DNA of 24,768 nt from Deinococcus sp. (GCA_023382135.1 JAMCQK010000019.1:1-24768); one strand, 5' to 3'; counted from the first letter of the stretch, positions 7,420 to 15,705 are shown. Numbers and translations: made by a program. The notes: generated from the letters alone by a model not told the origin.

Positions 7420-8730
7420 CTATCTTCCAAACGGGTTGCGGCCAAAAAGGCTTCTTCCCTTTTGTTTGGCAAGGGTTTTCATCAGCTTCTTGGTGTCCTC
7501 GAAGCCACTGATCAGTTTGTTAATCTCTTGAACACTGGTCCCGCTTCCAGAAGCTACGCGCTTGCGCCGCGAGGCGTTCAACACGCGGGGGTCTTTTCGT
7601 TCAGCGGCGGTCATGGAAAGAATGATTGCCTCCATACGGTCCACGGCCTTCTGGTCCACGCTAGCGTCTGGCGGGATGAGCTTGCCCATCCCGGGCATAA
7701 GCGAAGCGACCTGGGAAAACCCACCCATCTTGCGGATCTGGCGCATGGCGGTAATCCAGTCGTCCAAGGTGAACTCGCCGGGGGTTTTCTGGGGGGCCTC
7801 GAGTTCGGCCTCTCTGGCCTTTTCGAGCAGGGTCTGGAGGTCCCCCATACCCAGGATGCGTTGAGCCAGACGGTCCGGGTAGAAAGGCTCCAGACCCTCA
7901 ATTTTCTCCGACACGCCCGAAAAGTAGATGGGCTTTCCCGTCACGTGCCTTGCCGAAAGCGCCGCCCCGCCGCGGGCGTCACCGTCCAGCTTGGTGAGCA
8001 CCAGGCCAGTGACGCCAATACGTTCATCAAAAGTCTTGGAAACGTTCAGCGCCTCCTGCCCGGTCATGGAATCGATCACCAATAAGGTTTCCGAAGGACC
8101 AAGAACACTCTTGAGCTTGCCAAGTTCATCCATCAGGGCTTCGTCAATCTGCAAGCGCCCGGCGGTGTCCACAATCACCAAGTCCCGGTAGTCCTGGGCC
8201 AGTCGGTCGCGGATCCTGCGCGCGGTGAGTTCCGGCTTTTCCCCGTCGGAGACTTCCAGCACCGGCGCGCCCACCTTGGCGCCCAAAATACGCAGTTGCT
8301 CGCGCGCAGCGGGGCGCTGGGTATCGGCGGCAACCAGCAGTGGCCGGCGCCCTTTGGCCTTGAAGTGGAGCGCCAGCTTTCCAGTGGTGGTGGTTTTGCC
8401 CGAGCCCTGAAGGCCTACCATAAACCACAGGTTCCCTTCGTTCCTGAGCAGCGGCTGCTTGGCCTCGGCGCCCAAGGTGTCCACCAGCTCCTGGTAGACC
8501 ACGGTCAGAATCTGCTCGGCGGGGGTCAGGCTTTCCAGCACCTGCTGGCCCAGGGCCTTCTCCTGGACGTGGCTAACAAAGGCCTTGGCCACCTCAAAGT
8601 TCACGTCGGCCTCGAGCAGGCTCATGCGGATTTCCCGCAGGGTAGCCTTAAGGTCCGCCTCGGTAATGCGGCCACGGCCGCGAAGCTTGTCTACAGCCTG
8701 GCGAATTCTGCGCGAAAGGGTCTCAAACAT
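7420..8730 (-). CDS. ffh: Signal recognition particle protein Ffh (SRP54)
   Basis: The 436-residue GTPase binds 4.5S RNA and signal sequences and delivers ribosomes to FtsY. Domain order: N helical bundle (1-90, MFETLSRRIRQAVDKLRGRG), G domain (about 95-295) with P-loop GLQGSGKTTTTGKLA, DTQRPAAREQL, DTAGRL and TKLDGDARGG, then the methionine-rich M domain (about 325-430) with MRQIRKMGGFSQVASLMPGMG and the RNA-binding SGSGTSVQEINKLI. A GAGG site lies about 10 bases before ATG 8728-8730. It heads the minus-strand block down to rplS. The 4.5S RNA gene is not in the window. Confidence 0.97.
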   Translation of the reverse strand: MFETLSRRIRQAVDKLRGRGRITEADLKATLREIRMSLLEADVNFEVAKAFVSHVQEKALGQQVLESLTPAEQILTVVYQELVDTLGAEAKQPLLRNEGNLWFMVGLQGSGKTTTTGKLALHFKAKGRRPLLVAADTQRPAAREQLRILGAKVGAPVLEVSDGEKPELTARRIRDRLAQDYRDLVIVDTAGRLQIDEALMDELGKLKSVLGPSETLLVIDSMTGQEALNVSKTFDERIGVTGLVLTKLDGDARGGAALSARHVTGKPIYFSGVSEKIEGLEPFYPDRLAQRILGMGDLQTLLEKAREAELEAPQKTPGEFTLDDWITAMRQIRKMGGFSQVASLMPGMGKLIPPDASVDQKAVDRMEAIILSMTAAERKDPRVLNASRRKRVASGSGTSVQEINKLISGFEDTKKLMKTLAKQKGRSLFGRNPFGR

Positions 8731-8802
8731 GGTGATTCTGCCTCAAGAAACAACTCAATGGCTTTTATCGATCCAATGGCCGCTTTTCTGAGGCCGCCAG
8801 CT

Positions 8803-8832
8803 AGACTAGCAGCAATAGGTTGAGTGTGTCAA
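8803..8832 (-). promoter_or_regulatory. Promoter of the ffh-rplS block
   Basis: On the minus strand TTGACA (8827-8832) is followed after 18 bases by TAGTCT (8803-8808). A second, directly repeated TTGACA abuts it at 8833-8838. The leader to the ffh start would be about 65 bases. The perfect -35 makes this the strongest-looking promoter in the window. Confidence 0.6.
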
Positions 8833-8922
8833 TGTCAAGGCTGGTCCGGCACCTTCTACGGCGCTAAGTTACTAAGAAGCCCCTATCACGCTGCCAAAAC
8901 AAACTGGTAGCTTGGGTAGACC

Positions 8923-9231
8923 ATGATCTACCGGATGCGGACCTACAAGGCAATCAAGGAAAAGCTTGGGTTGTTCCATGAATATTTCTCCAAGTATCTG
9001 CTTCCCATTCACCTCAAGCACGGCACCAGGCTGATTGGCAGGTGGGAAACCGAAGACGGGCGGGTAGTGGCCATATTTGAATACGACAACAAGGAATCCT
9101 ACCAGCGCATCAGCGGCGCCATAGAAAAGGACCCAGAGTTTACCAAGGCCTTGGAATACCGTAAATCGGTAGACCCTTTGTTCGATGATTACCAGGACAC
9201 CTTCATGGTCTCGACTTTGGCTAAAGGCTAG
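8923..9231 (+). CDS. NIPSNAP-like dimeric alpha-beta barrel protein
   Basis: The 102-residue product starts MIYRMRTYKAIKEKLGLFHE and contains HLKHGTRLIGRWETEDGRVV and AIFEYDNKESYQ. This is the pattern of NIPSNAP-type ferredoxin-like domains: an initial RTY strand, a helix ending in HG, a GxWxTEDGR turn, then a FEY strand. The biochemical role of such stand-alone bacterial proteins is not established. It stands alone between ffh (divergent) and mgtE (220 bases downstream). No Shine-Dalgarno is seen; TAGCTT nine bases before the ATG could be a -10 box for a nearly leaderless message. Confidence 0.75.
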   Translation: MIYRMRTYKAIKEKLGLFHEYFSKYLLPIHLKHGTRLIGRWETEDGRVVAIFEYDNKESYQRISGAIEKDPEFTKALEYRKSVDPLFDDYQDTFMVSTLAKG

Positions 9232-9246
9232 CGGGGTGAAAATCGG

Positions 9247-9276
9247 TTGCCGTAGCCTGGGCTTAAGTGCTAGGCT
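9247..9276 (+). promoter_or_regulatory. Promoter of mgtE
   Basis: TTGCCG (9247-9252) and TAGGCT (9271-9276) with 18 bases between them. Transcription would start near 9283, giving a leader of about 170 bases, enough for the structured region that follows. Confidence 0.45.
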
Positions 9277-9298
9277 AGCCAAGGCCAAAGTTCCTTGA

Positions 9299-9451
9299 TG
9301 GCAATTTTTTGCCACACGGGGATGAACCGAGGAGACACCGTGGAAGACCAGAGTGAAAGTTCGAGTTGTTGGCGAATCGGTCACGCGGTGCTCCACCCCG
9401 CTGGCCCACGCTAACAAAGCCACGGCGCTCCTCCTGTAGCGGGAGGAAGCC
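9299..9451 (+). ncRNA. Structured 5' leader of mgtE, candidate Mg2+ riboswitch
   Basis: Three base-pairing elements are seen. (1) TGGCAA-TTTT-TTGCCA at 9299-9314. (2) A long-range helix: GAGGAG (9329-9334) with CTCCTC (9428-9433), continued by CCGTGG (9338-9343) with CCACGG (9420-9425), closing a domain of about 76 bases. (3) A hairpin of GCTCCTCC (9427-9434) with GGAGGA plus GC (9442-9450, one bulged A), which hides the mgtE Shine-Dalgarno. Helices 2 and 3 share 9428-9433 and cannot coexist, the usual logic of a translational switch. Bacterial mgtE genes are often controlled by M-box (ykoK) riboswitches. GGTCA and GCTAA-AAAGC-like pieces recall that class, but I could not fit the full M-box consensus. 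Confidence 0.5.
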
Positions 9452-10813
9452 ATGCAAGAAGCCAAAACAGGGAGTGAGTGGGGGAAAGTGGCCGCCGGCC
9501 TCGAGGCCGGCGATGCCGCCACCCTCAAAGCCGCGCTAGCCAAGCTGCGGCCGCCCGAGCTTTTGGACCACTGGAACGAACTCGCCCGTGAACAGCGTTT
9601 CACTGTTTTAACCCTGCTGCCGCCAGAAAGCGCCGCCGAGGTTTTCTCCAATCTTCCCGAGGACGAGCAAGGAGAGTTGCTCGAGGCCCTGCCACCATGG
9701 CGGGTCAAAGAAGTGCTCGGGGAGCTTTCGCTCGACGACCTCACCGACACCCTGCAAGCAGTCGAGGAAGACGACCCCGAATTTGCCGAAGGCCTCAGAG
9801 CACATCTTGATCCGGAGACCCGCGCAGAGGTCGCAGAGCTTTCCGAATACGAGGAAGACGAAGCCGGCGGGTTGATGACGCCGGAGTACATCGTCCTTAG
9901 GGATTCGATGACGGTGGAAGACGTCTTCCGCTTCCTGCGCCGCGCCGCCCCCGATGCCGAACAGGTCTACTACCTTTACGTGGTGGACCAGGCGGGACAT
10001 TTGCAGGGCGTTCTCTCACTCCGAAACCTAATTGTGGCCGACCCCAGCGCCCGCGTAAAGGAGATCATGCGCACGGATGTAAAGTTTGTGCGCACCGATA
10101 CCGACCAGGAAGAAGTAGCCAGGTTGATGGCAGACTATAATTTCACGGTTTTGCCGGTGGTGGATGAAACCGGAAAACTCGCGGGCATCGTGACCATTGA
10201 CGACGTGGTGGACGTAATTCAGGAAGAAGCCACCGAGGACATCTACAAGCTGGCCGCGGTGGAGTCTCCCGACATGGTGTATAGCCGCTCATCGGTGATG
10301 GAACTCTGGTCCGCTCGGGTGCGCTGGTTAATTATCCTGATCATCACCGGCATGCTAACCTCCACTATTCTGCAAGGCTTTGAGTCGGTGCTAAAGGCCA
10401 TCACCGCACTGGCGTTCTACGTACCTTCACTCCTCGGAACCGGAGGGAACACCGGTAACCAGTCTTCTACGCTGATTGTCCGCGCGCTTGCCACCGGCGA
10501 TATTAACCCTAAAGACTGGTCTAGGGTTCTCTTCAAAGAGTCCGCGGTAGGTATTTTGCTGGGCCTGACGCTGGCTTTCTTTATCGCCATCAAGGTTCTG
10601 CTCGACGGGCACCTTGGGCTGACGTTGGTTGTGGGGTTGGCGCTCGCGTCCTTGGTGGTGGTGGCCAACCTGGTAGGCGCACTGCTTCCCATGCTGTTAA
10701 GAAAGTTGAACCTAGACCCTGCGCTTATCTCAAACCCCCTGGTGGCTACGGTCTCAGACGTGAGCGGTCTGTTGATTTACCTCAGCATAGCGCGGTGGCT
10801 ACTCAACCTATGA
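9452..10813 (+). CDS. mgtE: Magnesium channel/transporter MgtE
   Basis: The 453-residue protein has the full MgtE layout: an acidic alpha-helical N domain (about 1-135, with repeated LPP/LPEDEQGELLEAL segments), two CBS domains (about 141-260, starting GGLMTPEYIVLR and ending GIVTIDDVVDVIQEE), a connecting helix, and five membrane helices (about 290-450). The pore signature GTGGNTGNQSSTLIVRALA is at residues 329-347, and the last segments carry NPLVATVSDVSGLLIYL. The cytosolic domains sense Mg2+ and close the channel when it is high. GGGAGGA lies seven bases before the ATG and is masked by a leader hairpin. The stop overlaps the start of the next gene. Confidence 0.97.
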   Translation: MQEAKTGSEWGKVAAGLEAGDAATLKAALAKLRPPELLDHWNELAREQRFTVLTLLPPESAAEVFSNLPEDEQGELLEALPPWRVKEVLGELSLDDLTDTLQAVEEDDPEFAEGLRAHLDPETRAEVAELSEYEEDEAGGLMTPEYIVLRDSMTVEDVFRFLRRAAPDAEQVYYLYVVDQAGHLQGVLSLRNLIVADPSARVKEIMRTDVKFVRTDTDQEEVARLMADYNFTVLPVVDETGKLAGIVTIDDVVDVIQEEATEDIYKLAAVESPDMVYSRSSVMELWSARVRWLIILIITGMLTSTILQGFESVLKAITALAFYVPSLLGTGGNTGNQSSTLIVRALATGDINPKDWSRVLFKESAVGILLGLTLAFFIAIKVLLDGHLGLTLVVGLALASLVVVANLVGALLPMLLRKLNLDPALISNPLVATVSDVSGLLIYLSIARWLLNL

Positions 10814-11214
10814 AGCTGACAATGATTATCGAGTGGTCCAAAGGGACCAGAGAGCGTTACGACTGGCAAAACGGGGTTCTAGTTACGCGTGATCTCTGGC
10901 CAGAAGAATGGGGGCTTCCACCCGTGAACTACGGACTGATCCCCGGCATCCATAACCCAGCCGATGATGCGGAGGTAGACGCCATCTGCTTTGGTGAACT
11001 TCTTCCCGCGGGCACCAAATACCGTGGTGATCTGATAGGAATGGTCTGGCTCTCCGACGGCGACCACAAGCTGGTGATCTCGAAAGACGGATTGCTGCCC
11101 AGCGAGAGTCAAATTCAGGATTTGTTGGCCTGGTTTAAAGGGCGCAGCCCGCGTCTTACCCAGAGCAAAGAAGCTGAACGTTTTGTTCTCGGCCTAATAC
11201 AAGCTAAAAAATAA
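10810..11214 (+). CDS. Short inorganic-pyrophosphatase-like protein
   Basis: ATG 10810 overlaps the mgtE stop (ATGA), so the two are translationally coupled; a GTG five codons earlier, inside mgtE, is possible. The 134 residues align with family I soluble pyrophosphatases: MIIEWSKGTRERYDW near the start, PPVNYGLIPGIHNP (residues 37-50, like the YPxNYGFIP motif), then DDAEVDAICFG, GMVWLSDGDHKLV. The family's DxDPxD metal site reads D-D-A-E-V-D (52-57), so the central aspartate is alanine; D83 and K87 of the later DxxxK motif are kept. Classical enzymes are about 175 residues. Activity is therefore uncertain; a Mg2+-linked role with MgtE is only a guess from position. Confidence 0.7.
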   Translation: MKLTMIIEWSKGTRERYDWQNGVLVTRDLWPEEWGLPPVNYGLIPGIHNPADDAEVDAICFGELLPAGTKYRGDLIGMVWLSDGDHKLVISKDGLLPSESQIQDLLAWFKGRSPRLTQSKEAERFVLGLIQAKK

Positions 11215-12262
11215 GCATGGCATCGCCCAGGCTGTAAAAACGGTAACGCTTTTCAATCGCTTCCCGGTAGGCGTGCGTGATAAGGTCATGCCCACCGAAC
11301 GCGGCTACCAGCATCAGCAGCGTGGACTTGGGCAGGTGGAAATTGGTGATAAGCGCATCCGGCACCTTGAACTCATAGGGAGGGTGGATAAAAATCTGTG
11401 TTTCGCCAGCACCTTGCCCGACTTGTCCGCTATCTGCTTCCTGCCAGGCCGACTCCAGCGCGCGAACGGTGGTGGTTCCCACGGCTATCACACGGCGGCC
11501 TTCAGACTTGGCGCGGCTTATAGCTTCAGCGGTTTCGGCGCTGATTTGGTAGGACTCTGTGTGCATTTGATGATCTTCGATGTTGGCTTTCACCGGCTTG
11601 AAGGTTCCGGGGCCAACGTGCAGCGTCAAATAGGCAGTCTCTACGCCCATCTCCCGGAGGCGGGCGAGAAGTTCTGGCGTAAAGTGGAGGCCGGCCGTAG
11701 GTGCTGCTACCGAGCCGGGGTCCCTGGCAAAGGTGGTTTGATACCGCCGAGCTTCGACCTCCAGCTCGATGTACGGTGGCAGCGGTGTGTGGCCGATTTT
11801 GTCCAGATGTGGCCATACAGAATCGGAGAATCGCAGGATGCGGGTCCCATCGGCCTCAATTGATAGCACAACCGCCTCGAGGCCGTCTTCGAACATAAGC
11901 TTGCCGCCAACCGGCACTTTATGCGCGTGGCGAAGCAGGGCTTCCCAAAGGACTCCCTTTGCCCCCCCTGCTTTATAGAGGGGGGAGCCGAAGGCCGGGG
12001 AGGTAATCTCCCTAACCAACAGGACTTCGATCTTGGCTCCGGTGGGTTTACGGGCAAATAGCCTGGCGGGGATGACCTTGCTCTGGTTCAGCACCAGAAC
12101 ATCGCCTTTGCGAAGATACTGGGGCAGGTCCCGAAAGATCCGGTGTTCAATCTCTCCGCTGGTCCGGCGGACCACCATCAGCCTCGAGGCATCCCGTGGC
12201 TCGGCACCCGACTGCGCTATCAGCTCAGGCGGAAGGTGGTAGTCGAAATCTTGCAGGTCCAC
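11204..12262 (-). CDS. queA: S-adenosylmethionine:tRNA ribosyltransferase-isomerase
   Basis: QueA makes epoxyqueuosine in tRNA by transferring the ribosyl part of SAM to preQ1-tRNA. The 352-residue protein starts with GTG (LQDFDYHLPPELIAQ follows) and has the family blocks VLVLNQSKVIPARLFARK, AAPTAGLHFTPELL (about 186-199), LTLHVGPGTFKPV, RRVIAVGTTTVRALES and LITNFHLPKSTLLMLVAAFGG. Residues about 87-104, SPAFGSPLYKAGGAKG and flanks, do not belong to the family: they are coded by an inserted GC-rich repeat that kept the frame. The 3' end overlaps the convergent pyrophosphatase-like gene by 11 bases. No strong Shine-Dalgarno is visible. Confidence 0.96.
   Translation of the reverse strand: MDLQDFDYHLPPELIAQSGAEPRDASRLMVVRRTSGEIEHRIFRDLPQYLRKGDVLVLNQSKVIPARLFARKPTGAKIEVLLVREITSPAFGSPLYKAGGAKGVLWEALLRHAHKVPVGGKLMFEDGLEAVVLSIEADGTRILRFSDSVWPHLDKIGHTPLPPYIELEVEARRYQTTFARDPGSVAAPTAGLHFTPELLARLREMGVETAYLTLHVGPGTFKPVKANIEDHQMHTESYQISAETAEAISRAKSEGRRVIAVGTTTVRALESAWQEADSGQVGQGAGETQIFIHPPYEFKVPDALITNFHLPKSTLLMLVAAFGGHDLITHAYREAIEKRYRFYSLGDAMLIF
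11951..12003. repeat. GC-rich hairpin repeat inserted in frame in queA
   Basis: CCCCCCT (11963-11969) and AGGGGGG (11979-11985) form a stem with a nine-base loop containing TTTATA. It is preceded by GACTCCC and followed by GCCGAAGGCCGG. The order GACTCCC, C-rich/G-rich hairpin, GCC(C)GAAGGC(G)GG recurs at 12274-12325, which argues for a small dispersed element. In queA it codes for about 17 extra residues with no frame change. Confidence 0.5.
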
Positions 12263-12273
12263 AGGAAGAAAAA

Positions 12274-12325
12274 ACTCCCAACCCCTTGCTGAAGGGGCAA
12301 AGATGTGCCCGAAGGCGGGCAGGCA
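12274..12325. repeat. Second copy of the hairpin repeat, upstream of queA
   Basis: After ACTCCC come CCCCTT-GCTG-AAGGGG (12282-12297) and TGCCCG-AAGG-CGGGCA (12306-12321). It fills most of the 85-base gap between the NYN gene and queA. The module order matches the copy inside queA, although the stems differ in sequence. Either hairpin could also act as a weak terminator or processing site. Confidence 0.45.
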
Positions 12326-12347
12326 GCGGTCCTGTCATCACTAAGAA

Positions 12348-12932
12348 TTACTTTTCGGGAACAATGGGCAACACACGTTCCCGCGCGGGCATGAAAGGCT
12401 CGGGGATCTCCGGCAGATGAATAAAGCGGTCCACCGCGTCAATCAGGCGCTGCGAGGTGGTCTCTTTAAACGCCACCACCTCCACACGCGTTCCGCGTTC
12501 CATCATGACCTCGATAATCTCAACAAAGTCCCCGTCGCCCGAGCCCAGCACCACCACGTCCAGGGTGTGCATCAGGCGCACCATGTCGGCAGCAATGCCC
12601 ATATCCCAGTTGCCCTCGTAGATGGGTTTTCCTTCGTCGGTGGTCTCCTTGATGCTCAGGTTCATGCGCCGGACCTTGTAGCCGATAGTCGAGAGTTTAT
12701 AGATGAAGGGCCAGGCTGAGGAGTCCCCCTCGCGCTCTACCACGTAGGCGGTGGCACGCACCAGCTGCCTGCCCGAGACGGCAAATTTCAGCAGGCTTTC
12801 GAAGTTGACATTTTTTTCGTAGTAGTCGCGCGCGGAGTGGTACAGGTTCTGCGTATCCAAGAAAAGTCCCACACGCTGGCTTGGACTCCAGCCCGGCATC
12901 TGCCCGGGGGCGAACAAAGCATGCTCCGACAT
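12348..12932 (-). CDS. NYN domain (LabA/DUF88-type PIN-like) protein
   Basis: The 194-residue protein carries a NYN/PIN-like ribonuclease fold at about residues 20-165: VGLFLDTQNLYHSARDYY holds the first acidic metal ligand, NWDMGIAADMVRLM the middle aspartates, and VVVLGSGDGDFVEIIEVMM the last pair. The TSQRLIDAVDRFIHL ending is typical of the LabA/DUF88 family. The metal-binding acids are all present, so nuclease activity is possible, but members of this family have varied or unknown roles. ATG 12930-12932 is chosen because GGAGG lies five bases upstream; an open frame continues to 13196 but runs into ppc. It lies between ppc and queA on the same strand. Confidence 0.88.
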   Translation of the reverse strand: MSEHALFAPGQMPGWSPSQRVGLFLDTQNLYHSARDYYEKNVNFESLLKFAVSGRQLVRATAYVVEREGDSSAWPFIYKLSTIGYKVRRMNLSIKETTDEGKPIYEGNWDMGIAADMVRLMHTLDVVVLGSGDGDFVEIIEVMMERGTRVEVVAFKETTSQRLIDAVDRFIHLPEIPEPFMPARERVLPIVPEK

Positions 12933-13020
12933 TTTTCCTCCTAAAAACAAAGTTCTCAAAACGGCTTGCCATTGCGGCCCAACAAAGGCCATTTCTATTC
13001 TACTCCGGCCCAGGCGGGTC

Positions 13021-15705
13021 TTAGCCGGCGTTTCTAAGCCCGGCGGCGATTCCGAGCAGTGAGAGCATGAGCGTGCGTTCAAGCCGGGGGCGCTCCGGGG
13101 ACTCTGGAGGCGTCTGGCGGTAGCGGGCGAGAAGCTCCACCTGGACATGGCTGATGGGGTCCACGTACGGGTTCCGCAGTTCGGTCTGCCTTGCAAGCGT
13201 CGGGTGGCGGTGCAAGAGCGGAGCCTGGAAGGTTTCTTCCAACAGTTCCTTGGTGTGCTGAAAGCGGCTTTTTAGTTTGGGGAAGAAATTTTGCGCAAGC
13301 GCTGGCTGAACCAGCCGCGAGTACTCCTCGGCAATGGCCAGGTCGGCCATTGCCATGCTGATAGCGGCGCCTTCCAGGGTTGAGCTAAAGAAGGGCCAGG
13401 CCAGGTACATTGCCTGCCGGAGTTTTAAGGGGATGGACTCGAGGCCCTCCGCCACCCCATACCATCCAGGCAGCAGCAGCCGCACCTGGGTCCACGACAT
13501 CACCCACGGAATCGCGCGCAAGTCCTGGATCTGCCGGAGCTTTCCGCTCCGGTAGACTGGACGGCTCGCAATGCTCAGCGCAGCAATCTCGCGGATAGGG
13601 GTGAACTGCTCGTAAAAATCGAAAAAGCCTTCTTGCGCCAGCAGCCCCTGGTACGCCGAGGTAGAACTCCTGGCGGCAAGCTCCATGGCGTCGGACCATT
13701 CCTTGCTTAAAGCTGCGCCCTGCCCCAGGGTGTCACGAGCCGCGGCAAGCACCAGGTGGTAAAGCAGCTGCTCCAGGTTTCGGTAGGCAAGCTCCGGGTG
13801 AGCGTAGCGGTCGGCGAGCGCCTCACCTTGCTCGGTAACCCGCAGGCAGGTTCCCACGGTGCCTGGAGGCAGGCTGCCGATGGCGCGGCCAGCGGTGCCG
13901 CCACCGCGCGCGGTGGAAGTTCCACGCCCGTGGAAGAAGCGCACCTTGATGCCCGCCGCCCTGGCCACCTGGAAGATGCGCTCTTGTGCCCGGTACAAGG
14001 CCCAGTTGGCCGCCAGATACCCGGCATCTTTGTTCGAGTCGGAATAGCCGATCATCACCTCGAGGCCGCCTCTGCCCTGCACGTGTGCAAAGAAGACCGG
14101 GTTTGCCAGAAGCTTGCTGATAACCAAAGGAGCATTCTCGAGATCCGCTAACGTCTCAAAGAGCGGCACTACGTCAAAAGGAAGTGGTTTTCCAGGACGG
14201 TACAGTCCAACCTCGCGGGAAAGCAACAAAACCTCGAGCAAGTCGGAAGGCTGGTGGGTCATGCTCACCACGTAAGCCCCCTTCGCCCGCCACGCCCTAA
14301 GCGCATCGAGCGCGGTCCGCAGCGCCTTGTTTTGCGGCCTGTAGCCCACAGCCGCGAGCGGGCGCGCACTGGCAAGTTCCCGTGACAACAGTTGCTCGCG
14401 CTCATCGGGAGCCAGCAAAAGATAATTATCCGAGACCCCAGCCAGGCGCAAAAGTTCGGCCACCGCCTCGGCGTGGACTCTGGACTCCTCGCGCAAATCC
14501 AACAGTACGAGGTCGAGCCCGAAAGCCTGCGCCACCAGCCGAGCAGGCCGGACCACTTCCCTTGCGACGCTTTCCAGTCCGGTCTGTTCCAGGCTCTTCT
14601 CTACCCGCTCGAGGCCGGCCACGTACTCTCTCGCCGAGGTGAATCCAGGCCCTGGCTGTTCTCCCAGCAGTGAACGGAGCCGGTAACGAAGCCCCATGCC
14701 GTAACGGCGGTAAGACTCTCCCGTGAAGCGTTCGGGCAAAGAAAAGTTGCGCTGGCCGGCCTCGCTCGGCCCGTAAGGGCTGGTTGTTTCTAGGCCCGCC
14801 CTTACCTCGGCGCTTACCGGTAGAAGTTCATCGGAGACCGAGAGGGCGCGGATCAAACCGTCCACCTCGTCCACGTGCTTGCGGACCGCTTGTTCGCGCG
14901 CGTAGCTCTGCGCCCAGGCGGTGACCTCCGGCGTTACGTGCGGGTTGCCGTCCCGGTCACCGCCAATCCAACTATGAAAAGCCAGCGGTGGCGCAAGGTT
15001 GGGGAGCTTGTGATAGTGTGCCTCTACCGCCCGCGCCAGACCTTCCACCACCCGGGGAACCGCCTGCCACAGGCTTCTTGGTAAATAGTACAGGCCGCCT
15101 TTGACCTCATCTTCCACGCTTGGACGCGTCTTTCGAAGTTCCAAGGTGGACCAGAGCAAGGCCACCCAGGCTTCCACCTGGTGCGGCGTGCCACGCTCGA
15201 GCAGGTTTTCAATCTGGGCAAGATGATGCCGGAGGGTGCGGCGGCGGGTCTCGGTGGGATGCGCGGTAAAGGTGAGGTGCAGCGAGGTTTCGGATAACAG
15301 CTTCACCAACCGCTCGTAGTCAAGGCCAGATTTTTTGAGCTCGCCAACCAGTGCCATAAACGACTCGTAGCGAGGGGCCTCCGGCCTCGAGGCCCGCTCG
15401 CGCTCCCGGTTCACACGCACCCGGTGGCGCTCCTCGGCCAAGTTCACGAGGTGAAAATAACTGGAAAAAGCTCGCACCAGACCTTCGGCCTGGGGGAGCG
15501 CCAGCCCCCGCACCATCTGCCCCAATTGTTCGCGAAGCCGCTGGTTGGCCGGCTCCTGCCTGAGCGCCTTGGTGAGCGTGCGCACTTCTTCTTCCAGTTC
15601 AAACAGGCGTTCGCCCGAAACCGTACGGATGGCCTTTCCTAAAGCCTTGCCCAGCAGGTCCACTTCCTGCTTGAGTTGTTCGAAGAGGGGGTCGGCTTCG
15701 GGCAT
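13021..15705 (-). CDS. ppc: Phosphoenolpyruvate carboxylase
   Basis: The 894-residue enzyme carboxylates PEP to oxaloacetate to refill the TCA cycle. Catalytic blocks are complete: LTFTAHPTETRRRTL with the catalytic histidine (about 140), GGDRDGNPHVTPEVT, VMIGYSDSNKDAGYLAAN, and FFHGRGTSTARGGG. The C-terminus ends in NAG, where most PEPCs end in NTG. The start was set at ATG 15703-15705 (PEADPLFEQLKQEVDLLG follows) because a -10-like TAGACT at 15720-15725 lies between it and the alternative ATG at 15736-15738; the frame is open to 15882, which would overlap the divergent pseudogene. The NYN gene follows 88 bases downstream. Confidence 0.96.
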   Translation of the reverse strand: MPEADPLFEQLKQEVDLLGKALGKAIRTVSGERLFELEEEVRTLTKALRQEPANQRLREQLGQMVRGLALPQAEGLVRAFSSYFHLVNLAEERHRVRVNRERERASRPEAPRYESFMALVGELKKSGLDYERLVKLLSETSLHLTFTAHPTETRRRTLRHHLAQIENLLERGTPHQVEAWVALLWSTLELRKTRPSVEDEVKGGLYYLPRSLWQAVPRVVEGLARAVEAHYHKLPNLAPPLAFHSWIGGDRDGNPHVTPEVTAWAQSYAREQAVRKHVDEVDGLIRALSVSDELLPVSAEVRAGLETTSPYGPSEAGQRNFSLPERFTGESYRRYGMGLRYRLRSLLGEQPGPGFTSAREYVAGLERVEKSLEQTGLESVAREVVRPARLVAQAFGLDLVLLDLREESRVHAEAVAELLRLAGVSDNYLLLAPDEREQLLSRELASARPLAAVGYRPQNKALRTALDALRAWRAKGAYVVSMTHQPSDLLEVLLLSREVGLYRPGKPLPFDVVPLFETLADLENAPLVISKLLANPVFFAHVQGRGGLEVMIGYSDSNKDAGYLAANWALYRAQERIFQVARAAGIKVRFFHGRGTSTARGGGTAGRAIGSLPPGTVGTCLRVTEQGEALADRYAHPELAYRNLEQLLYHLVLAAARDTLGQGAALSKEWSDAMELAARSSTSAYQGLLAQEGFFDFYEQFTPIREIAALSIASRPVYRSGKLRQIQDLRAIPWVMSWTQVRLLLPGWYGVAEGLESIPLKLRQAMYLAWPFFSSTLEGAAISMAMADLAIAEEYSRLVQPALAQNFFPKLKSRFQHTKELLEETFQAPLLHRHPTLARQTELRNPYVDPISHVQVELLARYRQTPPESPERPRLERTLMLSLLGIAAGLRNAG

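Noticed and set aside
8872..9891. 339-codon minus-strand open frame over the NIPSNAP gene and mgtE
   Set aside because: Serine-rich nonsense-like translation antisense to two supported plus-strand genes.
12933..13196. Extended N-terminus for the NYN protein
   Set aside because: The extra residues are low in meaning and overlap ppc, while an ideal GGAGG site precedes the ATG at 12930-12932.
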